The translations under genes were made by a program, and so were the position numbers. Shown piece after piece: positions 1-9,989 of a DNA stretch of 64,000 nucleotides (position 1 is its first letter; every line of letters starts with the position of its first letter). The stretch is from the NCBI RefSeq assembly GCF_024347135.1, contig NZ_AP024908.1:248001-312000 (forward strand), in the 5' to 3' direction. Under the pieces are notes generated by a model. That model was not told the DNA's origin and did not search any database. It saw only the letters and a list, made by a program, of their open reading frames with translations. The stretch comes from Vibrio spartinae (GTDB lineage Bacteria; Pseudomonadota; Gammaproteobacteria; Enterobacterales; Vibrionaceae).

Positions 1-403
1 TCTTCTCCTCGCGCTGTGCGACCGTGCCAATGTTATGAATATCCAGCGGTTCGCGCAGAATATCATGGATGGTCATCCGCGGGCTCAGAGAAGCAAATGG
101 ATCTTGAAAAATCATCTGCATCTCTCTACGCATGGCTTTGAGTTCGCGGGCATTCATTCGGGTAATATCTTGTCCCGAGATAGTGACGGCTCCGGCTGAG
201 GGTTCAATGAGGCGCAGGATACAGCGTCCCAGAGTTGATTTACCGCATCCGGATTCCCCGACCAACCCGAGGGTCTTCCCCTGATGAATTTTAAAACTCA
301 CATCATCGACAGCTTTACAGACGGATCGAGCGCGTTTGAATAACGATTTACCGGCATAGAAATGCTTTTCTAAGCCTTTGACTTCTAATAATACATCACT
401 CAT
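1..403 (-). CDS. Oligopeptide ABC transporter ATP-binding protein (OppF/DppF type), partial
   Basis: The first 134 codons are present; the C-terminal part lies beyond the window start. It would be the second ATPase of a peptide-type ABC importer, hydrolysing ATP on the cytoplasmic face. The visible part holds Walker A (GESGCGKSTLGR) and the Q-loop (MQMIFQDPFASLSPRM); signature and Walker B are outside. The start ATG (403-401) overlaps the stop of the upstream OppD-type gene as ATGA, which indicates translational coupling. The early 'LFKRARSVCKAVDDVSF' stretch is typical of OppF/DppF rather than OppD. The substrate cannot be told from this subunit. Confidence 0.9.
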   Translation of the reverse strand, partial: MSDVLLEVKGLEKHFYAGKSLFKRARSVCKAVDDVSFKIHQGKTLGLVGESGCGKSTLGRCILRLIEPSAGAVTISGQDITRMNARELKAMRREMQMIFQDPFASLSPRMTIHDILREPLDIHNIGTVAQREEK

Positions 404-1410
404 CTGGATGCCTCTGCGATGTGAAAACATGCCGCTTGGTGTTCTGGCGGTCCGGTCAGGATCGGTGTATTTTGGCGACATGTCTGAGTGACACGATGAC
501 AGCGGTCAGCGAAACGACACCCTGTCGGTAGATGAAATAAATCAGGAACCATGCCTTCAATGGTTGGCAGACGAGCAACTTTCTGTTGTCGAACGACGGG
601 GATCGATTGGAGTAATCCTTGGGTATATGGGTGCTTCGGGTGACTGAAAATCGCTTCAACCGGCCCCTGCTCCACCACTTCGCCACAGTACATGACTACG
701 ACGCGCTGACAAGATTCAGCCACGACACCCAAATCATGTGTGACCAACACCACAGCCATGTTCAATGATTGTTTTAACTGTTTGATTTCATACATCACCT
801 GCGCCTGAATGGTCACATCGAGCGCCGTGGTCGGCTCATCGGCTAATAACAGGGCGGGGCGACAGGAGAGCGCCATGGCGATCATCACGCGCTGACGCAT
901 GCCACCGGAGAGTTGATGCGGGTATTCCCGGATACGTTTTTCTGGTGACGGAATCCCAACCATACGGAGCATTTCAGTTGCCCGAATGGCGGCCTGTTTG
1001 CGTGAAATCCGCTGGTGGTTACGGATCACATCCACCATTTGCGTTTCGATTCTCAGTACCGGGTTCAGCGCTGTCATCGGTTCCTGAAAAATCATTGAGA
1101 TGTCATTGCCGCGTAATTGACGGTAGGCTTTTTCATTCATACCGACCAGTTCTTGTCCCTGAAAGCAAATACTGCCGGAGGCAATTTTACCCGGCGGGCT
1201 TGGGATCAGCCCCATAATCGCCAATGAACTGACCGATTTTCCGCAGCCGGATTCACCGACAATCGCGACGCTTTCACCGGGCATCACCTCAAAACTGATC
1301 CCGTTGATTGCGCGGGCGATCCCTTTATCGGTCTGAAAATCGACGGTCAGCCCTTCCACTTTGAGCAATGGTTCTGTCGGCTTTGTCACGGTATGGTCTA
1401 TTGCGTTCAT
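400..1410 (-). CDS. Oligopeptide ABC transporter ATP-binding protein (OppD/DppD type)
   Basis: This 336-aa protein is full length for OppD/DppD. It is one of two cytoplasmic ATPases that power the importer. Visible are Walker A (GESGCGKSVSS), the Q-loop (ISMIFQEPMTALNPV), the ABC signature (LSGGMRQRVMIAMAL), Walker B (LLLADEPTTALDV) and the H-loop (VTHDLGVV). The Cys-rich C-terminal oligopeptide-transporter extension (GCRFADRC and later Cys) is also present. It overlaps the permease gene before it and the OppF-type gene after it by 4 bp each, inside a five-gene minus-strand operon. Confidence 0.95.
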   Translation of the reverse strand: MNAIDHTVTKPTEPLLKVEGLTVDFQTDKGIARAINGISFEVMPGESVAIVGESGCGKSVSSLAIMGLIPSPPGKIASGSICFQGQELVGMNEKAYRQLRGNDISMIFQEPMTALNPVLRIETQMVDVIRNHQRISRKQAAIRATEMLRMVGIPSPEKRIREYPHQLSGGMRQRVMIAMALSCRPALLLADEPTTALDVTIQAQVMYEIKQLKQSLNMAVVLVTHDLGVVAESCQRVVVMYCGEVVEQGPVEAIFSHPKHPYTQGLLQSIPVVRQQKVARLPTIEGMVPDLFHLPTGCRFADRCHRVTQTCRQNTPILTGPPEHQAACFHIAEASR

Positions 1411-2297
1411 GACACCTTCCTTGGATCTAACGCGTCCTGGAGCGAATCTGAAAATAAATTGAATGCCAGTACCAGTACAAACAACATACCGGAGGCAGCA
1501 AAAAAGTTACAGAAGTGTCCTGACGTCACTTCGGTACTGGCTTCCGCGATCATCAGCCCCCAACTGATGCTTTCTTTCACGCCCAGTCCGAGGAAACTCA
1601 GAATCACTTCACTCTTGATGGCGGTGATAAACAGTAAAGTCATCTCAACCAAAAGAATATGGCTAGTATTGGGCATTAAATGCCGGAAGATGATGCGATA
1701 GGTTGGTACGCCGAGTGCATGGGCGGCTTCGGTAAATTCCATATTTTTCAGTTTGATCACTTCTCCCCGAATGACCCGGGCGGTGCCGGTCCAAAATGCG
1801 AGTGTCATCGCGGTATGCATCGCATAAGGATTGCCTTCCATTGCGACGGCAATCGCTGCGACCAGTAAGAAATAAGGAATACAGTCGATACAGTTCATCA
1901 CCCACAGAATGAATTCGTCGAGGAGCGAACCGGCATAGTAGCCCATCAAGGAACCGGTCAGTGCCCCGATCATTGTTGCTAATACCGCGACAACCAACCC
2001 GACCTCAAATGCGGTTTTGGTACTGTAAATGGCCCGTTGAAAAATATCTTGCCCATTGATGGTCGTTCCGAACCAGTGCTCAGCACTTGGCCCGCTTTGT
2101 CCTGCGGTTTGCAATACATCCCACTGTTGGGCAATCAAACCGAACCAGACCAGAATCGCAATGAGAAAATAAACCAGCACAATGGCTAAGCTGATCATCC
2201 CGATACGATCTTTGCGGAATTTCTCAATGCCTTTAGACCAGAGTGACTCTCGTTTCTGCGCGGTGTCCTGAACTTGTGTATGAATCGTTTCAGTCAT
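1407..2297 (-). CDS. Oligopeptide ABC transporter permease (OppC/DppC type)
   Basis: A 296-aa inner-membrane permease. It has an N-terminal OppC-type segment with one TM (around residues 35-60), then a BPD_transp_1 domain. The EAA-type coupling loop is readable as EAAHALGVPTYRIIFRHLMP near residue 190. It lies 9 bp after the OppB-type gene and overlaps the OppD-type ATPase by 4 bp. It pairs with OppB to form the channel. The C-terminus (LQDALDPRKVS) is the normal OppC/DppC ending, so the gene looks intact. Confidence 0.93.
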   Translation of the reverse strand: MTETIHTQVQDTAQKRESLWSKGIEKFRKDRIGMISLAIVLVYFLIAILVWFGLIAQQWDVLQTAGQSGPSAEHWFGTTINGQDIFQRAIYSTKTAFEVGLVVAVLATMIGALTGSLMGYYAGSLLDEFILWVMNCIDCIPYFLLVAAIAVAMEGNPYAMHTAMTLAFWTGTARVIRGEVIKLKNMEFTEAAHALGVPTYRIIFRHLMPNTSHILLVEMTLLFITAIKSEVILSFLGLGVKESISWGLMIAEASTEVTSGHFCNFFAASGMLFVLVLAFNLFSDSLQDALDPRKVS

Positions 2298-2306
2298 CGG
2301 ATGCCC

Positions 2307-3260
2307 TTATTTGAGTGAGATCCGAGGATCGACAAGTTTGTAAAGAATATCGACCGTACTGACGATGACGATAAACACCAGCGTAAGGAGGACGATAACG
2401 GCTTTGAGTACCGGCAGATCACCGGTGGTGATCGCGTTGTAGGTGATCAGACCGATACCGGGAATACCAAAGTAACTCTCCAGTAATAGAGACCCGCCGA
2501 TCATCACGAACGGGATAGAAAACACGATCCGCGTCAGGATCGGAATCAGGGCATTCTTCAACACATGTTTGAATAACACTTGCAGATGGGAATGGCCGAA
2601 CGCTCTGACGGTTCGAATGTGATCCCGGGTCATTTCTTCGACAAAAAGAGCACGGTAAAACCGGGTGCTGTACCCAACGGAAACAAAAATCGAGCAGAGT
2701 GTCGGCACCGTCACATAGTATAAATAGCTACTCAAGGAATTGACTTCCCACCCATACACCGGAAACAGATTCAGCCCGTAACTGGAGCAAAAAATTAATT
2801 GCAACACAATGATGATAATGAGGTAAGAAATACTCATCCCAATCACCGATGAAGACATAACGAGTTTGTCGATCCAACGCCCACGATGGTGCGATGCGAA
2901 CAGACCCAGCCCGATACTGATCAAGTGGCCTAAAATAAACCCCGGTAATGCCAGTAATAACGAGATTGGAATGGTCCGTTTGAGAATTGTGGTCACCGAC
3001 TCCCCACTGGAGTCGGAATAACCAAAATCAAACGTGATCACTTGGTGGAGATAGTGTAGGTAACGAATCCAAAACGGTTGATCATAGCCAAGCTCGTGAC
3101 GAATCGCGTTGATTTCTTCAACCGTTGGATTGCGGCCTAACAGGTCATAGGTTTTATCCGGCCCGAAATAGACCATCAGTACAAAACTGATTAAGGTGAC
3201 GCCAAAGAGCAGCGGCAGACTATAAATCAGTTTCCGCAGACAATAACGGAGTGTATCCAT
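2307..3260 (-). CDS. Oligopeptide ABC transporter permease (OppB/DppB type)
   Basis: A 317-aa inner-membrane permease with an N-terminal TM, a periplasmic segment containing the OppB-type 'LGYDQPFWIRYLHYL' stretch, and five further hydrophobic segments. The coupling loop is recognisable near residue 220 (RTVRAFGHSHLQVLFKHVLK), and the C-terminus (LVDPRISLK) is typical. It starts 11 bp after the binding-protein gene, so the two are co-transcribed. The family moves di- and oligopeptides, but related systems carry oligosaccharides or nickel. Confidence 0.93.
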   Translation of the reverse strand: MDTLRYCLRKLIYSLPLLFGVTLISFVLMVYFGPDKTYDLLGRNPTVEEINAIRHELGYDQPFWIRYLHYLHQVITFDFGYSDSSGESVTTILKRTIPISLLLALPGFILGHLISIGLGLFASHHRGRWIDKLVMSSSVIGMSISYLIIIIVLQLIFCSSYGLNLFPVYGWEVNSLSSYLYYVTVPTLCSIFVSVGYSTRFYRALFVEEMTRDHIRTVRAFGHSHLQVLFKHVLKNALIPILTRIVFSIPFVMIGGSLLLESYFGIPGIGLITYNAITTGDLPVLKAVIVLLTLVFIVIVSTVDILYKLVDPRISLK

Positions 3261-3271
3261 GTGTTACACCT

Positions 3272-5059
3272 CTACTGAATATCAATATATTTGAGGTAGT
3301 TACCGAGGATCTCCCGTTGTGGCCACATCGTGACATTTTTGTGCCATAGACGAACCCGGGTACGCGAGAAGCTGCCCATGCCAACGCAGTCATCGATTAA
3401 GATCTGGTTGAGCTGATGATAGATAGCCGTCCGCTCCGACCCCGGTTGCATCACCGCCGCTTTTTCAAATAGCGCATTATATTGCGGGTTATTGTAGTTT
3501 GCGCTGTTGGAGCCGGGAGAGCGGTTTGGTCCGTAGAAGAGTTGCAGCGTATTTTCTGCATCGGGATAGTCGAGCCCCCAGCCCATCGGGATCATTTGAG
3601 TCCGGCTATTCTTAATATCCCGGTTGAAGTCACCGAAGGTCGCATAAGGTTTGAATTTGATCTTATTTTTCGGATAACCGATTTTCATCAAATTGCCACG
3701 GAACTGTTCGAAGAATTGCTTATAACGGACAGTGGATGTCGCCGGATAGTAAAGGACCGGTAAATTGCGAGCATTCCAGTCGTTCTCTTTCAGCAGTTTC
3801 TTCGCTCCGGCAATATCTTGTGTAATGGAACTTTTGTCCAGATTCGGATCAAAAGCATCGGTTCCGGGAACAATGAAACCCGGATAGGCTTCACCAAGCC
3901 CTAAATAAAAGCGCGAGATACGCTGTGGCCAGTCAAATGATTTAATGATGGCACACCGCAATGCTTTATTTTGCGCATTGGTTTTGGGGTTATCCGAATG
4001 ACCCAAATACTCATCATCGAAGTTGAACACGTTAAACACCATGCCTGCTTCACGTTGAGCGCGGAAGTTATATTTTGCGGCATATTCCGGTTTGAGGGTT
4101 ACTGGGTGTTTGGATGACAGCACGGTATCGAGCTGTTCATTTTGCAACGTGGTATTGACGATTTCATTGCCTTTGCTGAATGAATTCCACCGCGCAGACG
4201 CTTGTTTCACCCAGTTAACTTCGACGCGATCGACCCGCGGGAGTGTTTTACCGTCCAGCGCCGCAATACCCGTCTTGCCGTGAACTTTCGGATCGTAACC
4301 GGCTTCAGCAAGGTGGAAGACTTCATGACGGTAGGTTGGGTTTCTCACCAGCACGGTTTTGGTTGAATCGTGTGAAATCAGTTTGAACGGGCCACTGCCC
4401 ACTGGGTGACTGGCAAATTCACGGCCATAAGCTTCGACCGCTTCATGAGGGACGAGCGCTGAATAACCCATCGCCAAGGTATAAACCAGTTGCGGATAGG
4501 GTTTCACCAACTTGATTTGGATGGTGTACTTATCCGGTGCGCTCAGTCCTTCGAGCGGTTTACTATAATCCGCACCGGCCTCTTTCCATGCTGCAATACC
4601 CACAATTTTATTCGCCCACAACCAAGCGCCTTGTGAGCGGTTTGCCGGATCAAAGTGGCGTTTCATTGAATAGATAAAATCTTCAGCGGTAACTTCTCTG
4701 CCTTTGCCATCCGGAAATGCCGGATCATCAATGAAATGAACGCCCTGCTTGATATGCATGGTATACGTCAGCCCATCATCGGAAACTTCCGGCATTGCTG
4801 TGGCAAGATTTGGTTTTAATTCATACGGGCTCTTCAAATATTTATATTCGTATAAGGTATCGTATACCGCTGTCACAATGGTGTTGCTGTAGGTCGTCCC
4901 AGATTGAACCGAATCAAAGTTTGTCGGGGTACCGTCTTCAGAAAAGCGTAACACTTTGGGGGCTGCTGCTGAGGTGGTGTCTGCAAGAGCCGGCGTGCCG
5001 ACAGAAATAAGGGAGGCCGCAAGTACCACGGCTAACGGGCGTAATATCAATCGTGACAT
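3272..5059 (-). CDS. Extracellular solute-binding protein, family 5 (peptide/oligosaccharide ABC importer)
   Basis: A 595-aa periplasmic binding protein and first gene of the minus-strand importer operon. A signal peptide is clear (basic start, hydrophobic core to about residue 24, cleavage after ALA). The SBP_bac_5 fold is shown by PNLATAMPEVSDDGLTYTMHI and the SHPVGSGPFKLIS segment. At 595 aa it is longer than typical OppA/DppA of about 540 aa. Vibrio chitin-oligosaccharide importers belong to the same family and a GH3 glycosidase lies divergently upstream, so a sugar ligand is conceivable. Nothing in the sequence decides between peptide and sugar. Confidence 0.9.
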   Translation of the reverse strand: MSRLILRPLAVVLAASLISVGTPALADTTSAAAPKVLRFSEDGTPTNFDSVQSGTTYSNTIVTAVYDTLYEYKYLKSPYELKPNLATAMPEVSDDGLTYTMHIKQGVHFIDDPAFPDGKGREVTAEDFIYSMKRHFDPANRSQGAWLWANKIVGIAAWKEAGADYSKPLEGLSAPDKYTIQIKLVKPYPQLVYTLAMGYSALVPHEAVEAYGREFASHPVGSGPFKLISHDSTKTVLVRNPTYRHEVFHLAEAGYDPKVHGKTGIAALDGKTLPRVDRVEVNWVKQASARWNSFSKGNEIVNTTLQNEQLDTVLSSKHPVTLKPEYAAKYNFRAQREAGMVFNVFNFDDEYLGHSDNPKTNAQNKALRCAIIKSFDWPQRISRFYLGLGEAYPGFIVPGTDAFDPNLDKSSITQDIAGAKKLLKENDWNARNLPVLYYPATSTVRYKQFFEQFRGNLMKIGYPKNKIKFKPYATFGDFNRDIKNSRTQMIPMGWGLDYPDAENTLQLFYGPNRSPGSNSANYNNPQYNALFEKAAVMQPGSERTAIYHQLNQILIDDCVGMGSFSRTRVRLWHKNVTMWPQREILGNYLKYIDIQ

Positions 5060-5989
5060 ACAAATTCCTTTTGTATTTATGGTTATGTGGGTTCAGTGAA
5101 ATCGGCCATGGGTCGATTTCGCTCGCAACGCAATGTGCAACATTGCTGAAACATACTATAAAACACAAGGCATCTGCACTATGTCAATCATTGTGTGAAA
5201 AATATGAATCAAGTCGGATTAAACAGTGCGATTGATCACAAAAAAGAGCAATATTAAAGAGTTTTACTTAAATAGAAGCGGGTAAAAATGAGCTTTATTT
5301 CACCATGAAAATTCTGCGAATTGTCGGACGAGAATTCAATAACGCCATTAATATAAAACCTTGTTCATATTTGAGTTTGTCTATTTGTCGAGAGAGTTAT
5401 CGGGGGATAAATCAGTCCGTCAAGAGCATGGTTGTTTAAGGTGTATATGGTTGAAGGGATGCCATTTTGAAGAGGGCCAATTATTGGGGGGTATACTGTT
5501 TGAGGAATATACTGTTTGAAGAATATATTATTTGAGGAATATATTATTTGAGGAATATATTGGTTAAGGCCGATAATCATGAATATCATATATTTATTTA
5601 ACTATAGATTTGACATTTTAATTCAAAACTTAGCGTGATTTTTTATTATGATTGTACGCTTTAAATGATGGATAATATTTAAATATGGAATAAAAATTGA
5701 CTCTGTTTTTAAGACAATAGGCGACATTTTTCATGGTTAATATCATATCTTGCTATTCTGACTATAATCACATTTTTTACTAATTCCCTCCTATGCAAAA
5801 AAAATCACCGACAGGCAAAAACATCCGTTATGAAAATCAATTAATATACAACTGAACATCATGTGACCCATGTAAAACTCAGCCGTTGTCGTGGCATCGC
5901 CTTGCCTTGCACGATGAGGCTTGAAGGCATAATGAACCCGACACCCAAGAGAATTGGGTATACAGGTCTCTGAAAGGAATAACTCTAGT
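5060..5989. other. Long AT-rich intergenic region between divergent importer and glycosidase genes
   Basis: About 930 bp without a credible gene. It must carry the promoters of the importer operon (minus) and the GH3 gene (plus), but I cannot point to a convincing -35/-10 pair. It contains the 16-bp tandem array at 5498-5561. The few open frames here have no ribosome-binding site or protein-like composition. Confidence 0.5.
5498..5568. repeat. Intergenic tandem array, about four 16-bp units
   Basis: Four consecutive 16-bp units follow the pattern (G/A)TTTGA(G/A)GAATATA(C/T)T, at 5498-5513, 5514-5529, 5530-5545 and 5546-5561, then a decayed fifth. Units differ at one to three positions. It resembles a slipped-strand minisatellite. 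Similar arrays with different units occur elsewhere in the window. Confidence 0.85.
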
Positions 5990-8452
5990 ATGGAATTCAA
6001 CATGAAGAAAAAAATACTTGCGACAATTATTTCATCAACACTGTTCGTCAGCTATGGATTATATTCGGTCAGTGCTTTGGCAAAAACTGACCCTGTTCAA
6101 AATTCAGCAAATAGCGAACAACTAAAATCGGAACAGATTCAGGCAGTTCGGCACCATAATAGATATGATATTTTAGCAAAGGCTATTGTTGCCAGAATGT
6201 CAGATGAAGAAAAATTAAAAATGTTAGTTGGTGCAGGGATGGATCCCGATCAAGATCAGATCGTGAATTTAAAAGCCTCAGTCAATGGCGTCGCTGGGTA
6301 TATCCACGGAGTTTATGACCACAAACGCCACTTGGATGTTCCGGCACTGAAACTGGCGGATGGCCCGGCTGGTATTCGGATTGACCCGACGCGTGATGGT
6401 GATGATCAAACTTACTATGCCACTGCATTTCCCAATGGTGCATTGATGGCATCCACATGGAATCCTGATTTAATTCATGATGTTGGTGAAGCCGTTGCCA
6501 ATGAAGGGAAAGAATACGGGGTCGATTTCTGGTTAGCGCCGGGGATGAATATTCAGCGTAACCCGCTCAATGGCCGTAATTTCGAATATTATTCAGAAGA
6601 CCCATTGGTGAGCGGCATGATTGCCTCCGCGATGGTACAGGGAGCCCAAAGTAAAGGTCTGGCAACAACCATTAAGCATTTTGTCGCCAATAACTCAGAA
6701 ACGAACCGGTTCTTTATTGATGCGGTGGTTACACCACGTGCGCTACGGGAAATCTACCTGCGTGGTTTCGAATATGCGGTCAAAGAATCCCATCCATGGG
6801 GCATTATGTCATCTTATAATCAGGTCAATGGCGTGAACAGTGGTGAACGTTCTGACCTGATGACGGATATCCTGCGTCATGAATGGGGATTCAATGGCTT
6901 AGCGATGAGTGACTGGTTCGCGGGTTACAACCCGATTGATCTCTTGAATGCTGGTGTTGATGTCATTCAGCCCGGTGGTAAAAATGTGGTCGTTCCCGGC
7001 TTAGGTGACTGGAGTGAGTATGTGGTTGAGGGCTATAAAAAGGGTGACTTAACCCAAGCAACCCTCGACCGAAATGTACAACATATCGTTGCTCAGGCTT
7101 TAAAAACACCATCTGCGAAGCATTATCCCATTGCGAATAACCCCGATCTGCAAGCGCATGCGACCTTGGCCAAACGAGTGGCGGATGAAGGGATTATCCT
7201 GCTGAAAAACCAGAATTCAGTGTTACCACTGGCAACGTCACAAGCCATTGCTTCTTTTGGTATTACTCAGATCAATACCTTGAAAGGGGGGACCGGTAGC
7301 GGGGATGTTCATCCGGATCATGTCACAACTATCATTGATGGACTTGCGAAACAGTTCCCGGTGAATCAAGGATTAGCATCATTCTACAACGACTATTTTG
7401 AAGCAAACAAAGTGATAACAAGTGGTAGTTTGGGTGTGTCAAAAATTGTGAGTTGTACGGAACCTTCGGTGACGGATCTGGGGTCACAAATCAGCGGTGC
7501 AGCACAACATAGTGATGTTGCAGTGATCACCCTTGGTCGTGTCGCGGGTGAAGCCGCTGATCGTAAAGCCGAACGGGGTGACTACTTGCTGTCTGAAACT
7601 GAGCTGGGGCTGATATCGTCAGTATCACATGCTTTCCATGCGCAGAATAAAAAGGTCGTTGTGGTTCTGAACATTGCCGGTGTGATTGATATGAGTGAAT
7701 GGCAGGATCAAGTCGATGGGATTGTATTGGCTTATATGCCGGGACAAGAATCCGGTGATGCGATTGCCGATATTATCTCGGGTAAGTCCAATCCAAGCGG
7801 CAAACTGGCACAAACGATTCCATTGGCTTATGCGGATGTTCCGTCTTCAGCAACATTCCCCGGTGTTGATGAAAATAACGACGGTACATTGGATCATCAA
7901 TATTACAATGAAGATATTTATGTCGGATATCGTTATTACCAGACATTTGACAAAGCCGTCGCTTATCCGTTCGGTTATGGATTGTCATACACATCATTCA
8001 ACTTATCGCGCACCAGAGTGCTGATAAATGGGCTGAATCATCGTCATCCGAGAAAAGGTATATTGCTCAAAACGGTCGTGGCAAATACGGGTGATGTCGC
8101 CGGTAAAGAAGTTGTTCAGGTCTATGTAGCTGCCCCTGAAGTGAAACTGAAAAAACCGAACATTGAACTGAAAGCGTTTGCTAAAACCAGAGTGCTGGCC
8201 CCCGGAAGATCACAACGAATGGTACTGGAAATATCACCGGAGACGTTGGCGAGTTTCGATCCTAAGAAAAATCAATGGATTGTTGAGCCGGGTACCTATC
8301 AGGTTTATGTCAGTCAGTCATCTGATATTACTTCAGTTGCGCCGGTTCAATTTGACGTACGCAGAGAAATAGTGGTTGAGAATACCACGCCGGGCGCGCT
8401 GGCATTGGAGGAAGGGGTGACGGCAGCGTCATTTGTAACAGTCGCGGAATAA
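5990..8452 (+). CDS. Secreted glycoside hydrolase family 3 (beta-glucosidase type)
   Basis: An exo-acting beta-glycosidase of about 820 aa, probably beta-glucosidase, exported by a signal peptide (MKKK followed by a hydrophobic core, SALA end). An in-frame TTG at 5954 exists, but ATG 5990 has AAGGA 11 bp upstream and places the signal peptide near the N-terminus; ATG 6002 is also possible. The GH3 N-domain shows GPAGIR, KHFVANNSE and the nucleophile region LAMSDWF (Asp near residue 308). The C-domain has ADEGIILLKN, AYMPGQESGDAIADII and YPFGYGLSYTSF, followed by a fibronectin-III-like domain (EVVQVYVAAP). It stands alone before a terminator. Specificity for cellobiose, xylobiose or another glucoside cannot be read from sequence. 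Confidence 0.93.
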   Translation: MEFNMKKKILATIISSTLFVSYGLYSVSALAKTDPVQNSANSEQLKSEQIQAVRHHNRYDILAKAIVARMSDEEKLKMLVGAGMDPDQDQIVNLKASVNGVAGYIHGVYDHKRHLDVPALKLADGPAGIRIDPTRDGDDQTYYATAFPNGALMASTWNPDLIHDVGEAVANEGKEYGVDFWLAPGMNIQRNPLNGRNFEYYSEDPLVSGMIASAMVQGAQSKGLATTIKHFVANNSETNRFFIDAVVTPRALREIYLRGFEYAVKESHPWGIMSSYNQVNGVNSGERSDLMTDILRHEWGFNGLAMSDWFAGYNPIDLLNAGVDVIQPGGKNVVVPGLGDWSEYVVEGYKKGDLTQATLDRNVQHIVAQALKTPSAKHYPIANNPDLQAHATLAKRVADEGIILLKNQNSVLPLATSQAIASFGITQINTLKGGTGSGDVHPDHVTTIIDGLAKQFPVNQGLASFYNDYFEANKVITSGSLGVSKIVSCTEPSVTDLGSQISGAAQHSDVAVITLGRVAGEAADRKAERGDYLLSETELGLISSVSHAFHAQNKKVVVVLNIAGVIDMSEWQDQVDGIVLAYMPGQESGDAIADIISGKSNPSGKLAQTIPLAYADVPSSATFPGVDENNDGTLDHQYYNEDIYVGYRYYQTFDKAVAYPFGYGLSYTSFNLSRTRVLINGLNHRHPRKGILLKTVVANTGDVAGKEVVQVYVAAPEVKLKKPNIELKAFAKTRVLAPGRSQRMVLEISPETLASFDPKKNQWIVEPGTYQVYVSQSSDITSVAPVQFDVRREIVVENTTPGALALEEGVTAASFVTVAE

Positions 8453-8472
8453 AAATACATTTTGCATCATTT

Positions 8473-8495
8473 GGCGGGCTTTGCCCGCCTTTTTT
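8473..8495 (+). terminator. Rho-independent terminator of the GH3 gene
   Basis: A perfect 7-bp stem GGCGGGC/GCCCGCC with a TTT loop is followed by six T residues, 20 bp after the GH3 stop codon. Confidence 0.92.
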
Positions 8496-8692
8496 GTCTC
8501 CAAAAACTATCGACAGCATCTTCGCTAATAACAATAAGGTTATTAATGGTGATGTACATTATGATTTATATTGCACATTTATATTTTGTTGTCGTGCCGT
8601 ATCACTTTATCAATCAGTGATATCTTTTCCGGGCATGGATTTTTGTTAAATTGGCTCAGAACTCGCGCCGACATGTGTTTTCAGCGGTGATT

Positions 8693-8734
8693 GGTTGGAA
8701 GCAGTAGGTTGGAAGGCGGTTGGTTGGAGGCATA
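8693..8734. repeat. Intergenic tandem array, about three 14-bp units
   Basis: Imperfect units beginning GGTTGGA(A/G)G repeat with a 14-bp period in the gap between the GH3 terminator and the AraC gene. The surrounding gap (8496-8848) otherwise shows only a short hairpin (AATAACAATAAGGTTATTA near 8525) and no gene. Confidence 0.6.
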
Positions 8735-8848
8735 TTGTTGATGGGACGAGCTTTTCAGGTGTGATGCCTTTGATATGTCGGTGAATTGGATGGTTAGACC
8801 GATTCGGACAAAGGATTTTGTTTTCAAAGTTTCAGAGAAAGAGCAACG

Positions 8849-9892
8849 ATGAACGGCAGATATGAGAAAAGTGTCTCTAATGTATTAGCGCGTAATATGA
8901 TTCAACAGTTGTCGCTACACGATATTGATATTGATACGATTTTAAGACGTTGTGGTATCAGCGAGTATGAACTCAATCGGCCCAATGGCAGGTTTGCCGA
9001 ACGAACCCATTACCAGTTTATGCTCGAAACGATGAAATATAGTCGTTATATCTATGAGTCGTCGTCAATTCAGTCATTATTTAATAAATTTCCCGAACTG
9101 ATTGGCTTATGCATGAACGAATCTTCAGCGGTTCAGGCAGCGGAGAGTTTTATTCGCTACCGTATGTTGATTGGTAGTTGTGACCGCTGTGATCTGAACG
9201 TTGAGGGGAATCGACTCAAATTGACATATATTGATGACGGCCCCGAAGAACTATCGACCAGTGCACTGGGGAATTTCATCATCTGTCGGGAACTGCTTAA
9301 AATGTATTTACCTGTAATGTCGGTACAGGTCAGTCTGACGCATGTGGGCTCGCTCTCCCGGCATATCGTTAATGATTGCCTGGAAACCCAGTGTTTACTG
9401 CATCAGCGTGAAAATTGTTTGATTATCGAAAGTCCTTCGCTGCACGCTTCCTATCCCCACTTTAATCCACAACTGAATCAGTTACAAAAAACGTATCTGG
9501 AGGATTCATGCCGTCAGATCAATGCACAGCAAACATTTGTGGTGGTGGTGGAAGAATTGATTGAGTCACTGCTGTTGCAGCAGCATATTCACAACGAACA
9601 TTCGGTGCTCCAGTGTGTTTGCAGCCATTTAAAGATGAGTCGTTGGACGCTGAACAATAAGCTACAGCAAGATCATCAGTCTTTTACCGATGTGTTGAAC
9701 CGGGTACGGCTGAAAAAAGCCTGTGAGTTGTTGGTTGAAACCCAAAAAAGCATGAAAGAAATTAGCGAGCTCGTTTACTTCTCTTCGCAGGCCGTGTTTT
9801 CGAGGTTTTTTCGACTTCATGCCAACATGTCGCCGATCCAATATCGGAAAAAATTAGCAAATCACTCGCCTTCATCCGTTGAGGTCTTTTGA
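8849..9892 (+). CDS. AraC-family transcriptional regulator
   Basis: A 347-aa cytoplasmic DNA-binding protein. The first ~200 residues resemble the AraC-type arabinose-binding/PF12625 N-terminal domain (MIQQLSLHDIDIDTILRRCG start). The C-terminal ~100 residues carry two helix-turn-helix motifs ending in the family signature (ISELVYFSSQAVFSRFFRLH, then MSPIQYRKK). AGAGAAAGAGCAACG precedes the ATG. It could control the GH3 gene upstream, but this is only positional inference. It does not look like AraC of the arabinose operon itself. Confidence 0.88.
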   Translation: MNGRYEKSVSNVLARNMIQQLSLHDIDIDTILRRCGISEYELNRPNGRFAERTHYQFMLETMKYSRYIYESSSIQSLFNKFPELIGLCMNESSAVQAAESFIRYRMLIGSCDRCDLNVEGNRLKLTYIDDGPEELSTSALGNFIICRELLKMYLPVMSVQVSLTHVGSLSRHIVNDCLETQCLLHQRENCLIIESPSLHASYPHFNPQLNQLQKTYLEDSCRQINAQQTFVVVVEELIESLLLQQHIHNEHSVLQCVCSHLKMSRWTLNNKLQQDHQSFTDVLNRVRLKKACELLVETQKSMKEISELVYFSSQAVFSRFFRLHANMSPIQYRKKLANHSPSSVEVF

Positions 9893-9989
9893 ACTGAGGG
9901 CCAAAGGCATCACCACACAACCGAATGCGCATTTTTATCACTTTCCGCCATTGGGTCGCGTGGCTTATACAAGCGTGTCAGAGGTGTGA

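Noticed and set aside
5498..5568. CRISPR array
   Set aside because: The repeats are contiguous 16-bp units without spacers; the same holds for the other tandem arrays.
5791..6003. 70-codon minus-strand frame before the GH3 gene
   Set aside because: Overlaps the GH3 signal peptide region antisense, no start signals.
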